Assembly: GCF_900166585.1 (NCBI RefSeq)
Contig: NZ_FVZC01000009.1
Location: 310,001-374,000 of the forward strand
Reading direction: 5' to 3'
Length of the DNA: 64,000 bases
DNA from: Mesobacillus jeotgali
GTDB lineage: Bacteria > Bacillota > Bacilli > Bacillales > Cytobacillaceae
The translations under genes were made by a program, and so were the position numbers. The notes under the pieces were generated by a model that searched no databases, had not been told where the DNA came from, and saw only the letters and a program-made list of their open reading frames with translations. Of this stretch, positions 8,695 through 17,575 are shown in pieces. Position 1 is the stretch's first letter. Every line of letters begins with the position of its first letter.

Positions 8695-9174
8695 TTAACC
8701 GGTCAGCTTTGGCCATTTATTATGTCGAAGGACTTTGTAAATGGATAGACCATCACTATAATTTTCGTTTCCGTAATCGACGGGTACTAATGAGAAAGTA
8801 GCAATCCAGACAGAGAAATAGGAATACCGAACAAAGAGCGTATGTGGTTCTATAATTCCTTTTGAAATAAGCAGGTTTAGCACCAGTACTGATCCAAGAT
8901 TGAATATCACTCCTCCGGCATGTACTAAGAAGTGGGTAAAGCGATTATTCCATTTCAGTTGTTCATATTCACAAAAAGCATCTAAAAAATACATGCTATT
9001 TAAAATGAAAGGTCCTTTTTGGAAAATCTTTCGACCTCGGCCTAATGAGAAAATGAATTTCCCCCCAAACAGCCATGCAAAAAAGGAATGCCCTAATTCA
9101 TGAATGAGTGATACGACAGGATAAATAAATAAAAGGGCTAAAAGAAAACCTAAAAAATCAGAAAAACCAAACAT
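8695..9174 (-). CDS. M50/site-2-protease-like membrane zinc metallopeptidase
   Basis: A roughly 159-residue membrane protein. The zinc-binding motif HELGH (in SLIHELGHSFFAWLFGG) lies in the first long hydrophobic segment. At least two further membrane segments follow, around residues 90-115 and 125-145. An HExxH in a membrane helix fits the M50 (SpoIVFB/site-2 protease) superfamily. The usual third ligand, an NPDG-type motif, is not clear; VPVDYGNEN near the C-terminus is the nearest candidate. The start at 9174 follows AGGAG; the upstream in-frame ATG at 9219 lacks a site. Its substrate is unknown. Confidence 0.65.
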   Translation of the reverse strand: MFGFSDFLGFLLALLFIYPVVSLIHELGHSFFAWLFGGKFIFSLGRGRKIFQKGPFILNSMYFLDAFCEYEQLKWNNRFTHFLVHAGGVIFNLGSVLVLNLLISKGIIEPHTLFVRYSYFSVWIATFSLVPVDYGNENYSDGLSIYKVLRHNKWPKLTG

Positions 9175-9300
9175 GAACTTCAAGTCTCCTTCAAAAAAGC
9201 TTATATTATCGATGTACAAGTTTTACCCGGGCAAAATGAAGATAAACGAACATTGAAGCTGAAAAATATTACATATCTTCCTTATTATTATCAGCGCATT

Positions 9301-9497
9301 TTTAATATGGCTCTTTTCTCAAACTTTGTTGCTATTGACTACAAAATAGGATGGAATTACTTAAGTTTCTTCACAATTAACGCTTAACAAGAGAAAAGAG
9401 CTTGCCAACTTAGTACCGACCTGCAAAATAGCTTTTATCACGTTAAAATCGGCTTTAGGATTTTAACAACAATCTTTACGAAAACAGCCTTTAATAT
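9301..9497. mobile_element. MITE-like element, copy 2, with 8-bp target duplication
   Basis: A 181-bp element (9309-9489) nearly identical to that at 5170-5351. It is flanked by an exact TTTAATAT duplication (9301-9308 and 9490-9497). Both copies share terminal inverted repeats and the internal GTTAAAATC/GATTTTAAC hairpin. It sits between the divergent M50-like gene and the small gene at 9586, so it may affect their promoters. Confidence 0.85.
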
Positions 9498-9585
9498 AAA
9501 TCTTAATAATAAATCAAAATTCGCCTATACCCTTAACCAGAGACAGAATAGGATAATACTGAACAAAAAAACAGGAGGGAAAAAT

Positions 9586-9828
9586 ATGTCCGAAAAAAAA
9601 GCAGGTAAGGTCATCCACGTTGACCACCTTACCATCCATGCTAAAGATGTGAAAATTATTAACGAACAATCTAGGGGTCATCACGAGGAAAGAAGGAATC
9701 CATGGAACTTTTTTGGTCCTCGAAGGAGACCTGGAAGAGATGTTGAGGAAGAGCATCATATGAAGTCAGAAAGCAGCTCTGAAGAGAGGGGCCATGAGGA
9801 AGGTCGCAGAGGCCCGAGATGGATGTAA
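9586..9828 (+). CDS. Hypothetical hydrophilic protein
   Basis: An 80-residue protein with an ordered N-terminal strand-like region (residues 6-27, VIHVDHLTIHAKDVKII) and a disordered, highly charged C-terminus rich in Arg, Glu, His and Ser. AGGAGGG stands 7 nt before the ATG. No homologous family is recognised. The alternating hydrophobic/His pattern could mean a beta-structured oligomerisation segment, but that is only an inference. Confidence 0.6.
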   Translation: MSEKKAGKVIHVDHLTIHAKDVKIINEQSRGHHEERRNPWNFFGPRRRPGRDVEEEHHMKSESSSEERGHEEGRRGPRWM

Positions 9829-10017
9829 CAGGTTTTTAGAAAAGCTGAAAATAGAACAATAAACACCTGAACATTTGTTAAAAAACTTTGCTTTGACTGC
9901 TGAAAACTTGCTTTGAAACGTTTTTGCTTACATGTAAACTTCTATCAGCAAGTACAAAAAGAGTTGAAAATTGTTATTGGCTAACCTGTGTGAAAAACAA
10001 AACTTTCTATATAAAAT

Positions 10018-10058
10018 AAAAACAGCTTGCGGACTTTACGGTCTGCAAGCTGCTTTTT
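10018..10058 (-). terminator. Terminator of FdhF/YdeP gene
   Basis: AGCTTGCGGAC and GTCTGCAAGCT pair around a 6-nt loop. On the - strand the stem is followed by TTTTTATTTTAT. Confidence 0.75.
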
Positions 10059-10065
10059 GGGCATT

Positions 10066-12426
10066 TTAAGCCGGTGCATCAAGTTCATCATCTTCAATTC
10101 GCTTTTCATAGTGTTCAACATCTTTCCGGGCGTTGAAGCGGTCTGCCTTTTCAAGTGTGACAGTAATATTGTAGTCCGGAATACCGGCGTACTTTTCATA
10201 GCGTCCTCTTGGCAGCAGGAAGTTTCCTTCAGGGAAGTGCACCTGCACATTACCGCGCGATATGTCCACGAATTTTGCTCTTCCCTGGAAAACACCGAAG
10301 CCGTTGTAAAGAACTATTCCTTCTCCTTCAGCTATGCTAAGGTCCTGGGCATCTTCGGCATTCATCAAGACGTCATAGCGTCCAGCTCCATTAAGAGGAT
10401 CGACCTCATTGTACACCATTGAATTAAATTGTTTTCCGCGTCTTGAGGTTACGATGAATTGGCCTTCCTTTTTGCCTAGATCCGGAATATCGACCGAAAT
10501 CAGATTTCCTCTCCCATCTGGAGTTGGACAAATTCCATCTTCGCACAACCAGGCACCGCCCCATTGGAAAACATCGCCGGCTTTTTTCAGGTGTTGGATG
10601 CCGTTATAGTTAGGGTTGGCCTTCGCAATTTCATTCCTTATTTCCTGGGCATCTTGGAAGTCCACCAAGTGTGCTGTTTCAGGTTTGACCCGCTTGGCTA
10701 GATCAACGTAGATTTTCCATTCAGCACGTGCTTCTTCAACCTGGTTTTTATTGCCTTCGATTTCAGGACTGAAATAAACCATACGCTCAGTAGATGTGGA
10801 TGTTCCTCCGCCCTCCTGCTCATAACGGGTTTTTGCAGGGAGGACAATGACAGCTTCCATCGCGTCTACCAGAGTAGAAGTATTTAAAATGATATCCTGG
10901 TGGACACGGATGTCCAATTCGGATAATGCTTTCTCGACAAAATTTGGATCTGGCATCGTTTCAAGGAAATTACCTCCAGAAAGATAGTACATTTTGATTT
11001 TTCGTTCATGATCTTCGGGGAGTAAAGTATTTTCCAGAGTAACCCCGACAATGTCGCCTTGCCATTCAGGAAGTTCAAATCCCCATAGGTCTTCAATGCG
11101 CTTAATGTTCTCTCCATAAAAATCTCCGCCAGGCAGAACGAAGGGATCCGCACCCATTTCACCGCTGCCTTGAACGGAAGAGTGTCCGCGGAATGGCATA
11201 AGGCCGGCATGCTTTCGGCCAAGGTGGCCTCGGAGCAACGCCAGGTTGGCCACTTGTGAAATGTTATCTGTTGCGAATGAGTGCATTGTTAAACCAAGGG
11301 CCCATGCATAAACGGCATTCTTGCTGTTAGCGAGCAGTTCCGCAAGTTCAATTATACGTTCTTTAGAAATGCCAGAGGAGGCTACAATCTCTTCCCAGCC
11401 TTGACTCTGAACTTTAGCTTTTAATTCTTGATATCCATTTACATGTTCCTTGACAAATTCATGGTTGATGGCAGAACCGTACATCATTTTCTCCATATCA
11501 AACCAGTGCTTCATGATTCCGTGCATAAAGGCGATATCCCCGCCAATATTGACCTGATAAAAGTCATCAGCAATCTTTGTTCCAAACAAGGCTGATTCAG
11601 GATTTGAAGGAATCCAATATTCATCCATTGCCGGCTCTTTATATGGATTGACGACGATTATTTTTGTTCCTTTTTTCTTTGCTTCAAGCATGTACTTAGA
11701 TGAAACAGGGGAGCTGTTTGAAGCTACGCTGCCCCAGAATAGCAGAACGTCGGTTCCAATCCAATCCAGATAATTTGAAGTAGAAGCGCCCACACCAATA
11801 GAGCGTTTCAAAGCGGTTTTGGAAGGTGAATGGCAAATACGGCTGGCATTGTCAATATTATTGGTCCCAAGGAAACGGGATACTTTACCTGCAACATAGT
11901 AGGATTCATTTGTAATTCCACGGCTTGTAAGATAAAAAGCATATTGTTTTGGATCCAGCTTTTTCATCTTCTCTGCAATCATGTCCATTGCTTCATCCCA
12001 AGTAATACGAGAAAAACTCCGCTCGCCTTTTCTGCGGATCAAAGGGTAGGGGATGCGTCCTAATTTACGCAGCTGGGTACTGTCATATTTTCTTAGTTCA
12101 TCAATGTCCGCATGCAGGATTTCCGGATTAATTGCCCCGGCAGTATTAAGCCTGAGGACGTTTAATCTGGTCGTACAAATATGGGGGCCGGTCAAAGTCT
12201 GGTCATGTAGTCCAGATACGCCAAGAGCGCATCCATCACATACTCCTTTGGTCAGGATGTTGGTCGCATAGCCAAAGTTATCCCGATTGTCCCAAAGTGT
12301 TTTCATGGTATCTCTTATATGTTTCGGCTTAACCTTGCCTAGTCCAAAAGGAATTGGGCTGACCCAGTGCTTGGGTGCAGGCATTGCCTCTTTTTTCTGT
12401 GGTCCTGGATGTTTTGTTTTTCCCAT
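10066..12426 (-). CDS. FdhF/YdeP family molybdopterin oxidoreductase (formate dehydrogenase-like)
   Basis: A 786-residue bis-MGD enzyme of the FdhF/YdeP family (usual length 750-790). The N-terminus carries the Cys set of GVCDGCALGVSG (Cys63, Cys66) and HICTTRLN (Cys84), a possible cluster site. Cys198 in SRICHSPSK aligns with the Mo-ligating Cys/Sec of formate dehydrogenases. The C-terminal MGD-binding domain (about residues 640-760) contains TSRRGKQFNSMVY. The start at 12426 follows AGGAG; the upstream ATG at 12447 would include that site in the coding frame. Its neighbours (OFA transporter, DUF2294 protein, FdhD) support a formate role, though acid-resistance YdeP relatives have no proven substrate. 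A leader hairpin precedes it. Confidence 0.88.
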   Translation of the reverse strand: MGKTKHPGPQKKEAMPAPKHWVSPIPFGLGKVKPKHIRDTMKTLWDNRDNFGYATNILTKGVCDGCALGVSGLHDQTLTGPHICTTRLNVLRLNTAGAINPEILHADIDELRKYDSTQLRKLGRIPYPLIRRKGERSFSRITWDEAMDMIAEKMKKLDPKQYAFYLTSRGITNESYYVAGKVSRFLGTNNIDNASRICHSPSKTALKRSIGVGASTSNYLDWIGTDVLLFWGSVASNSSPVSSKYMLEAKKKGTKIIVVNPYKEPAMDEYWIPSNPESALFGTKIADDFYQVNIGGDIAFMHGIMKHWFDMEKMMYGSAINHEFVKEHVNGYQELKAKVQSQGWEEIVASSGISKERIIELAELLANSKNAVYAWALGLTMHSFATDNISQVANLALLRGHLGRKHAGLMPFRGHSSVQGSGEMGADPFVLPGGDFYGENIKRIEDLWGFELPEWQGDIVGVTLENTLLPEDHERKIKMYYLSGGNFLETMPDPNFVEKALSELDIRVHQDIILNTSTLVDAMEAVIVLPAKTRYEQEGGGTSTSTERMVYFSPEIEGNKNQVEEARAEWKIYVDLAKRVKPETAHLVDFQDAQEIRNEIAKANPNYNGIQHLKKAGDVFQWGGAWLCEDGICPTPDGRGNLISVDIPDLGKKEGQFIVTSRRGKQFNSMVYNEVDPLNGAGRYDVLMNAEDAQDLSIAEGEGIVLYNGFGVFQGRAKFVDISRGNVQVHFPEGNFLLPRGRYEKYAGIPDYNITVTLEKADRFNARKDVEHYEKRIEDDELDAPA

Positions 12427-12460
12427 TGCAAACACTCCTATATACAATCTTTAATTCTAT

Positions 12461-12548
12461 AAAAAAACCACCGTTAATCCTGAAACAATACCTTCAGGTT
12501 TAACGGTGGTTAGTCTTTAGCAGGGTCGCTGCCAAGTGCCATACCAAA
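12461..12548 (-). ncRNA. Candidate cis-regulatory leader RNA B with terminator, upstream of FdhF gene
   Basis: On the - strand, a small hairpin GCAG-CGACC-CUGC (around 12530-12518) is followed by ACUAACC. That segment then forms the 5' arm of a strong terminator, AACCACCGUUAA...UUAACGGUGGUU (12511-12466), ending in U7. AGCGACCCUG (12530-12521) is identical to a 10-mer in leader A at 14530-14521. It lies between the DUF2294 stop and the FdhF start, so it could end transcription of the former or gate the latter. Confidence 0.6.
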
Positions 12549-12908
12549 TCAGCTGTTGAATTTTTCCTGGATATCCTCTTCAAATACAAAGATGGACATT
12601 CCGAAATCTCGGTCGATATCGATATCTACAAAAAGTTCCACGAGCTTGCAGCCGAGGAATTCTTCCATTTCAACCGGAGGGTTTTTCCGATACATTTCTT
12701 TCACCATTTCCGTTCTGGCTGCCCGCAGTGCCTGCTTGCCTTCATTAGCAGATGCGATAAACTTCTCAACTGGTGAAAGATTCCCTTCCATTTCGCAAAT
12801 TGCCCACTTCTTACAAAAGGTAGTGGTAATTTTGCTTGGGCCTTTACCCATATGTTTTTTACGGAAGGAACGTACCAAGTTACTGAATTCTGCCTCGTAT
12901 TTATTCAT
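12549..12908 (-). CDS. DUF2294 domain protein
   Basis: A 119-residue protein matching the DUF2294 (Na-translocating-decarboxylase-like) family: the GKGPSKITTTF stretch near residue 22, EMEGNLSPVEKFI near 40, and a terminal segment VELFVDIDIDRDFGMSIFVFE. Some relatives sit beside formate and bicarbonate transport genes, but no enzymatic role is established. AGGAGG stands 6 nt before the ATG. It lies 72 nt after the OFA transporter gene and before the leader hairpin of the FdhF gene, so the three are probably one transcription unit with internal attenuation. Confidence 0.7.
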   Translation of the reverse strand: MNKYEAEFSNLVRSFRKKHMGKGPSKITTTFCKKWAICEMEGNLSPVEKFIASANEGKQALRAARTEMVKEMYRKNPPVEMEEFLGCKLVELFVDIDIDRDFGMSIFVFEEDIQEKFNS

Positions 12909-12980
12909 AATATCCTCCTGTCATCCATACAGGTTATAAGATGAAGGTATTTTACCATAAGGTGAGGCAATTACAAAGGA

Positions 12981-14243
12981 TTAGCCTGCCATTCTTTCAT
13001 TCGCTTCGTTTTGCTTACGAAGTTTCTGGATGTCGCGGCGAATTAAAATGGATACTGCAAGAGCAATAACAAAAAGTCCGCTGAAGAAGGTCAAGCTAGT
13101 TGCATAGCTGCCAGTAGTGTCTTTCATCCATGCTGCGAACATTGGTCCCGCGAGACCGGCAGCTGCCCATGCAGTAAGGATATATCCGTGAATCGCTCCT
13201 AGCTGTTTTGTCCCAAAAATGTCGCCGATGAATGCAGGAATCGCTGAAAAACCGCCGCCGTACATCGTATATACTACAGCCAGCATGACTTGGAAAAGAA
13301 ATGCTTCTTTTGTATGCGGTAATAGCATGAATAAAACAATTTGTGTGGCAAAGAAAATTGTGTACGTATTTGGTCGTCCGATATAGTCTGAAATTGAAGC
13401 CCAGGCGATACGGCCAAAGCCATTAAAAAGACCCATGATCCCGACAAGTGCTGCTGCTTCTGCAGTCGTTAAGCCAATACTCTCTTCAGCTAATGGCTTA
13501 GCCGCAGATAAAATGGCGATACCGCATGTTACGTTGATAAAAAGCATTACCCATAGATAATAAAAACGGGATGTTTTGATCGCTTCATTCGCAGTAAGCT
13601 GGGAAAGATCCTTCTTTACCTTCACCTTGCCTGACGCGGCTTTTTCCCTGAACCCTTCTGGAGCCCAATCAACAGGAGGTTTTTCGAGATAAAGGGAAGA
13701 TAATGTCATAATAATAAAATACGCTGCACCCAAAATATAAAAAGTGTTAGCCGTTCCAACTGATTTAATCAAGGAATCCATGATCGGGCTGCTTATTGCT
13801 GCTGCAAAGCCAAATCCCATGATCGCAAGTCCGGTGGCAAGACCTCTTCTGTCCGGAAACCACTTCACCAAAGTAGAAACAGGCGCAATATATCCTACTC
13901 CGAGACCAATACCGCCCAACACTCCATAAGTAATATACAGTAAAGGCAATGAACCAAGGCTGACTGCAAGCCCTGAACCTAAAATGCCTGCCCCGAAAAA
14001 GCCTGCAGCGAGAAGCCCAGCTTTTCTCGGACCGTGCTTTTCAACAAAATGCCCTAGAAAAGCAGCTGATAATCCTAAAAATAAAATGGCAAGGCTGAAT
14101 GTAAATTGTACTTGCTTGGAAGTCCAGCCGAACTCCTCGATTAATGGGTTAGTAAAGTTGCTCCAGGCATACACTGACCCGATGGAAATATGGATACCGA
14201 CCGCTGATGCTGCAATAAGCCACCGATTCTTAGTCTTTTTCAT
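12981..14243 (-). CDS. OFA-family MFS transporter (oxalate/formate antiporter type)
   Basis: A 420-residue, 12-helix major-facilitator protein. The OFA signature HISIGSVYAWSNF lies at the first helix, and the loop 2-3 motif GHFVEKHGPRKAG and the GGIGLGVGY helix follow. Cationic loops and the central WAPEGF segment fit OxlT/YhjX relatives. It probably moves formate, oxalate or another small carboxylate. The start at 14243 has AAAGGGGA 6 nt upstream; the frame extends to 14393, but that extension would translate the terminator hairpin of the leader RNA. A leader of about 320 nt separates the gene from its promoter. Confidence 0.85.
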   Translation of the reverse strand: MKKTKNRWLIAASAVGIHISIGSVYAWSNFTNPLIEEFGWTSKQVQFTFSLAILFLGLSAAFLGHFVEKHGPRKAGLLAAGFFGAGILGSGLAVSLGSLPLLYITYGVLGGIGLGVGYIAPVSTLVKWFPDRRGLATGLAIMGFGFAAAISSPIMDSLIKSVGTANTFYILGAAYFIIMTLSSLYLEKPPVDWAPEGFREKAASGKVKVKKDLSQLTANEAIKTSRFYYLWVMLFINVTCGIAILSAAKPLAEESIGLTTAEAAALVGIMGLFNGFGRIAWASISDYIGRPNTYTIFFATQIVLFMLLPHTKEAFLFQVMLAVVYTMYGGGFSAIPAFIGDIFGTKQLGAIHGYILTAWAAAGLAGPMFAAWMKDTTGSYATSLTFFSGLFVIALAVSILIRRDIQKLRKQNEANERMAG

Positions 14244-14384
14244 TCTTTTTCCCCTTTGCGCTGTTAAATTTTCGATCTCCAAAAGACACGAATTGCAGTT
14301 GATGAAATCTTTCAAGCTATGAAACCCGTTTGCTATGTACCTTTTTGCTGACTCAAGCAGGATGTACCCCAAAAACAAACAGAA

Positions 14385-14540
14385 AACCGTCAATCTCTCC
14401 GGTCCCCACCCATAGAGGAAGGGACTTTGATAGAAAGATTGACGGTTAGTACCAAGCAGGTATCGCTACTTAATGACCAACTGTTAATCGCTTACATTTC
14501 CACAACATCCTAACCGAAGACAGGGTCGCTATCTCGAATC
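14385..14540 (-). ncRNA. Candidate cis-regulatory leader RNA A with terminator, upstream of OFA transporter
   Basis: On the - strand there are, in order: hairpin GAUAG-CGACC-CUGUC (14533-14519); the segment CGGUUAG (14516-14510); hairpin AAGUAG-CGAUAC-CUGCUU (about 14472-14455); CUAACCG (14449-14443); and a terminator whose 5' arm begins AACCGUCAAUCU (14446 on) and pairs with AGAUUGACGGUU ending at 14385, then a U-rich tract. CUAACCG can pair perfectly with the upstream CGGUUAG or take part in the terminator arm, which is a classical switch geometry. Stem changes GCAG/CUGC, GUAG/CUGC and GAUAG/CUGUC versus leader B keep pairing. The ligand is unknown. Confidence 0.65.
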
Positions 14541-14571
14541 AAAATGTTACAGATTTGTGAACTTCGACAAA

Positions 14572-14600
14572 ATTTTATCATTTTAGCATTATAGTTGCAA
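14572..14600 (-). promoter_or_regulatory. SigA-type promoter of OFA transporter leader
   Basis: On the - strand: TTGCAA, 17 nt, TAAAAT. It places the transcript start near 14565, just upstream of the first leader hairpin. TTGCAA is its own complement and may also serve a divergent promoter toward fdhD, with a TATTATAAT -10 region at 14617-14625. Confidence 0.5.
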
Positions 14601-14723
14601 TACCCTTTAAGACTGCTATTATAATTTTACACTGTGATGATGTTGGAAATTTTTCTTGTGAAAACTAAAAGATTGTGTTTAGATTTTAAGTATTCTCAAA
14701 ATCTTAAAATCCAGGTGACGGCT

Positions 14724-15512
14724 ATGTTAGAAAATATGAGTGATAGATATACGATTACAAAATATCAAAATGGGAAATTTTTGGATGTAGAAGATGTCAT
14801 TGTGAATGAGTTTCCACTTACCATTTATGTAAACGATATGGAGTTCGCTACTATGGTTTGCACTCCTACACATTTTGAAGAAATGGTTGTCGGTTTTCTT
14901 GCTTCTGAAGGGGTGATCCGTTCAAGCAACGACATCCACTCACTCAGCATCGACGAGAGCAGAGGATATGCTTACGTAATGACCAAAGTAAATATGACGA
15001 CTAACCAGGAATATTATTCAAAGCGATTTATTGGCTCATGCTGCGGGAAAAGTCGGCAATTTTATTTTCATAATGACGCCAGGACAGCTAAAACTTCCAT
15101 GTCCAGAACGACCATAACAGCAGCACAAAGCATTGCACTTATGAACCAGATGCAAAGCAGCTCACAGGTTTTTCTTGAAACAGGAGGAGTACATAATGCA
15201 GCTCTTTGTTCACCAACCGAAATCCTTGCAGTACGCACCGATATTGGGCGTCATAATGCATTAGATAAGTTATATGGATATAGTATCCTTAACAGGATTC
15301 CTGTACGAGATAAAGTCATTGTATTCAGCGGCAGGATTTCTTCTGAAGTATTGTTAAAAGCAGCAAAAATCGGAGTGGGTATAGTATTGTCCAAATCTGC
15401 ACCAACAGACCTGGCCATCAAATTGGCTAAGGATTTAAATATTACTGCTGTTGGTTTTATCCGGGGAAAATCTTTCAATGTATATTCTTGTCCAGAGAGA
15501 ATCGTTGATTAA
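14724..15512 (+). CDS. fdhD: Formate dehydrogenase accessory sulfurtransferase FdhD
   Basis: A 262-residue FdhD protein, which transfers sulfur from a cysteine desulfurase to the molybdenum cofactor and is needed for active formate dehydrogenases. Signatures: VNEFPLTIYVND near the N-terminus, FLASEGVIRS, the sulfur-relay Cys pair in GSCCGKSR, TGGVHNAALC, and DIGRHNALDKLYG (GDP/MGD-binding region). The start at 14724 is preceded by AGGTGA; the more upstream ATGs (14634 on) give an atypical basic extension without a ribosome site. It is divergent from the OFA-DUF2294-FdhF unit, whose enzyme is its likely client. Confidence 0.9.
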   Translation: MLENMSDRYTITKYQNGKFLDVEDVIVNEFPLTIYVNDMEFATMVCTPTHFEEMVVGFLASEGVIRSSNDIHSLSIDESRGYAYVMTKVNMTTNQEYYSKRFIGSCCGKSRQFYFHNDARTAKTSMSRTTITAAQSIALMNQMQSSSQVFLETGGVHNAALCSPTEILAVRTDIGRHNALDKLYGYSILNRIPVRDKVIVFSGRISSEVLLKAAKIGVGIVLSKSAPTDLAIKLAKDLNITAVGFIRGKSFNVYSCPERIVD

Positions 15513-15983
15513 TAACCTGGTTAATTTATAATTAAAATATAGGTAAAATTGACTGAAGTCAGGGCCGGTTTATGGGGTCCTGGCTTTTTTTAGTATAATA
15601 AAATATTTCCTTGCAGTTGGCTTAGCAAAGAAGAATCAGGAGTATTTAAGAGCATCTGGCGGCAAAAGGGAGGCTCGGTTAGCTGAGTTAACGAGGTTGG
15701 GGAATATGCTAATATTTAATGAATTATCAGACAATTTGAATTTTGTATGCATATTACGAGATTGTTAGAATTATACTTATTAATATATTTTAGAGATTCA
15801 GCGGTTTTTTAGACCCCAAGAGGATAAAAGAACTGTTTTTCAAAATAGTAGTTTACTAGTGTATTCAAGTGGGTATCAATAATTTAGGGTGAAATGTTAC
15901 GGTTTTTCATAGATTGGTTATGATAGCCGTTTAACAGAATAAATATGTAAAGAAACTAATCATTATGAGGGGGAGTTTTAGCA
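15513..15983. other. Intergenic region, fdhD to ABC transporter
   Basis: It holds the fdhD terminator and an AT-rich stretch. A start-less frame from 15592 to a TAG at 15768 reads plausibly (LAKKNQEYLRASGGKREARL) and may be a degraded gene fragment, but it has no start or ribosome site. No riboswitch was recognised before the transporter. Confidence 0.4.
15556..15591 (+). terminator. Terminator of fdhD
   Basis: GTCAGGGCC and GGTCCTGGC pair with two G-U pairs around a 9-nt loop, then T7. Confidence 0.7.
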
Positions 15984-16772
15984 GTGAAGAAATTGTTATC
16001 ATTATTCATTTTAGTGGTGACCCTTACAGGTCTCCTTGCTGCATGTGGCAGTGATGAAAAAACATCCGGTGAAGGCGGTATGGATCTCGCTGAGGAAGGA
16101 AAGTTTACATTTGCTTCTTCTGGTGAATTCAAGCCATTCAGCGTGACAAGTGGCGGAGGCAAGATGTCCGGTTTTGATATCGATGTTGCCGAAGCAGTGG
16201 CAAAAGAACTGGGTCTTGAACCAAACCAGCAGAAATTCAAGTTTGCCAGTATTGTTGAAGGAGTCAAGTCAGGACGTTTCGATGCGGCTGTTGCCAGCCA
16301 TACCATAAATGAAGAGCGTTTAAAGCATGTTGATTTTTCAACTCCGTACTACTATTCAGGACCGCAAATCTTTGTTAGGCCTGACAGCGATGTTCAAAAA
16401 CTTTCGGATTTAAAAGGAAAGGAAATCGCAGTTTCGAAAGGTTCAACCTATGCAAAATCGGCAGAAGAGGTAACAGATAACATTGTGCTTTATGATAGTG
16501 ACGTAACAGCGTTGGAAGCATTGGCCAATAAAAGGCACGACGCTGTCATAACGGACTTTGTTACAGGAAAAGAAGCAATTGGTGCCGGTCTTAAAATCGA
16601 AGGCAGAGAGCTTCTTGGCCGAAGCGAGCAGGCAATTGCTATAGCCAAAGACAATGATGAATTACTGAAAAAAGTCAACGAAGCATTGGAAACTTTGAGA
16701 GAAAATGGAACGTTGAAAAAAATCAGTGAAAAATACTTCGGTGAAGACATAACAGCCAAGCCGGAGGAATAA
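15984..16772 (+). CDS. Amino-acid (cystine-type) ABC transporter substrate-binding lipoprotein
   Basis: A 262-residue family-3 solute-binding protein. A lipoprotein signal peptide ends in the lipobox LLAAC at Cys21. The mature part has FTFASSGEFKPFSV, the hallmark MSGFDIDVAEAVAKELG, and the two-lobe closing pattern TINEERLKHVDFSTPYY. It is closest in pattern to TcyA/FliY-type proteins, so cystine or another polar amino acid is the probable ligand. The start is GTG, 15984, after GAGGGGG. The permease and ATPase genes follow in the same direction. Confidence 0.82.
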   Translation: MKKLLSLFILVVTLTGLLAACGSDEKTSGEGGMDLAEEGKFTFASSGEFKPFSVTSGGGKMSGFDIDVAEAVAKELGLEPNQQKFKFASIVEGVKSGRFDAAVASHTINEERLKHVDFSTPYYYSGPQIFVRPDSDVQKLSDLKGKEIAVSKGSTYAKSAEEVTDNIVLYDSDVTALEALANKRHDAVITDFVTGKEAIGAGLKIEGRELLGRSEQAIAIAKDNDELLKKVNEALETLRENGTLKKISEKYFGEDITAKPEE

Positions 16773-16902
16773 GTTGTCAATTTGGAGCGAATGTGCGGTT
16801 AAACTGCACATTCGTTTCTGCTTAAAATGCTATTTTCATAAAACATCAATAACTATTTATGAAACGAACGATAAAAAGAGCCCACAGGGAGTTGAATGAA
16901 TC

Positions 16903-17562
16903 TTGCCAAGTCTATCGCATGTTATAGAAGTCTTTTTTGACACGTATGATATTTTCCTCAAAGGTATGCTGCTAACATTGCAGGTAACAGCAGTGTCGAT
17001 TTTAATTGCTATTTTCATAGGTTTGTTATTCGCCTTTTTAAAAATTTCAGGAATCAAGGTACTGGAATGGATTGCCGATGCCTATATTTATCTGGTCAGG
17101 GGAACCCCGTTAATTGTACAGATCTTCATCTTCTATTTTGGAATGACGAGTTTTAATATCTCCGCGTTCTGGTCAGTAGCCCTAGGTCTTGCTTTCCATA
17201 ACGGTGCATATATCGCAGAAATCTTCAGAGGAACTATTCAATCCATTGACAAAGGCCAAATGGAAGCAGGCCGTTCTCTTGGAATGAGCAGATCCCTTAC
17301 AATGAGAAGAATCATCCTTCCACAGGCTTTCCGACGTGCCTTGCCTCCACTTGGGAATCAATTCATCATCGGCCTCAAGGATTCATCTTTAGCAGCATTC
17401 ATAGGAATGTATGAACTATTCAATGTAGCGACAACAAAAGGAGCAAATAATTTTGACAATATGACATATCTGCTCATTGTTGCTATATACTACCTATTCC
17501 TGGTTTATCTGATATCTGCTCTAGTTGGACTGCTTGAGAAAAAACTATCCGTAAGTGATTAA
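16903..17562 (+). CDS. Amino-acid ABC transporter permease
   Basis: A 219-residue HisMQ-type permease with about five membrane helices. The N-terminal half has [21 protein letters not shown], the family segment [19 protein letters not shown], and the cytoplasmic EAA loop [27 protein letters not shown] begins near residue 125. It is expected to work with the lipoprotein upstream and the ATPase downstream. TTG 16903 is the start most consistent with the family N-terminus; AGGGAG lies rather far (about 11 nt) upstream. The gap of 130 nt to the preceding gene has no clear terminator. Confidence 0.82.
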   Translation: MPSLSHVIEVFFDTYDIFLKGMLLTLQVTAVSILIAIFIGLLFAFLKISGIKVLEWIADAYIYLVRGTPLIVQIFIFYFGMTSFNISAFWSVALGLAFHNGAYIAEIFRGTIQSIDKGQMEAGRSLGMSRSLTMRRIILPQAFRRALPPLGNQFIIGLKDSSLAAFIGMYELFNVATTKGANNFDNMTYLLIVAIYYLFLVYLISALVGLLEKKLSVSD

Positions 17563-17575
17563 GGGGGAAATTATT

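Noticed and set aside
12556..12939. 127-residue + strand frame opposite the DUF2294 gene
   Set aside because: Antisense of a family-matched gene, no ribosome site, no family pattern.
14550..14566. Rex or FNR-like box near the OFA/fdhD divergent promoters (TTGTGAACTTCGACAA)
   Set aside because: Only one half-site is good; the other half (TTCGACAA) does not match the consensus TTCACAA spacing.
15592..15768. Start-less frame reading LAKKNQEYLRASGGKREARL
   Set aside because: No start codon or ribosome site; probably a degraded fragment or chance frame, noted only in the intergenic entry.
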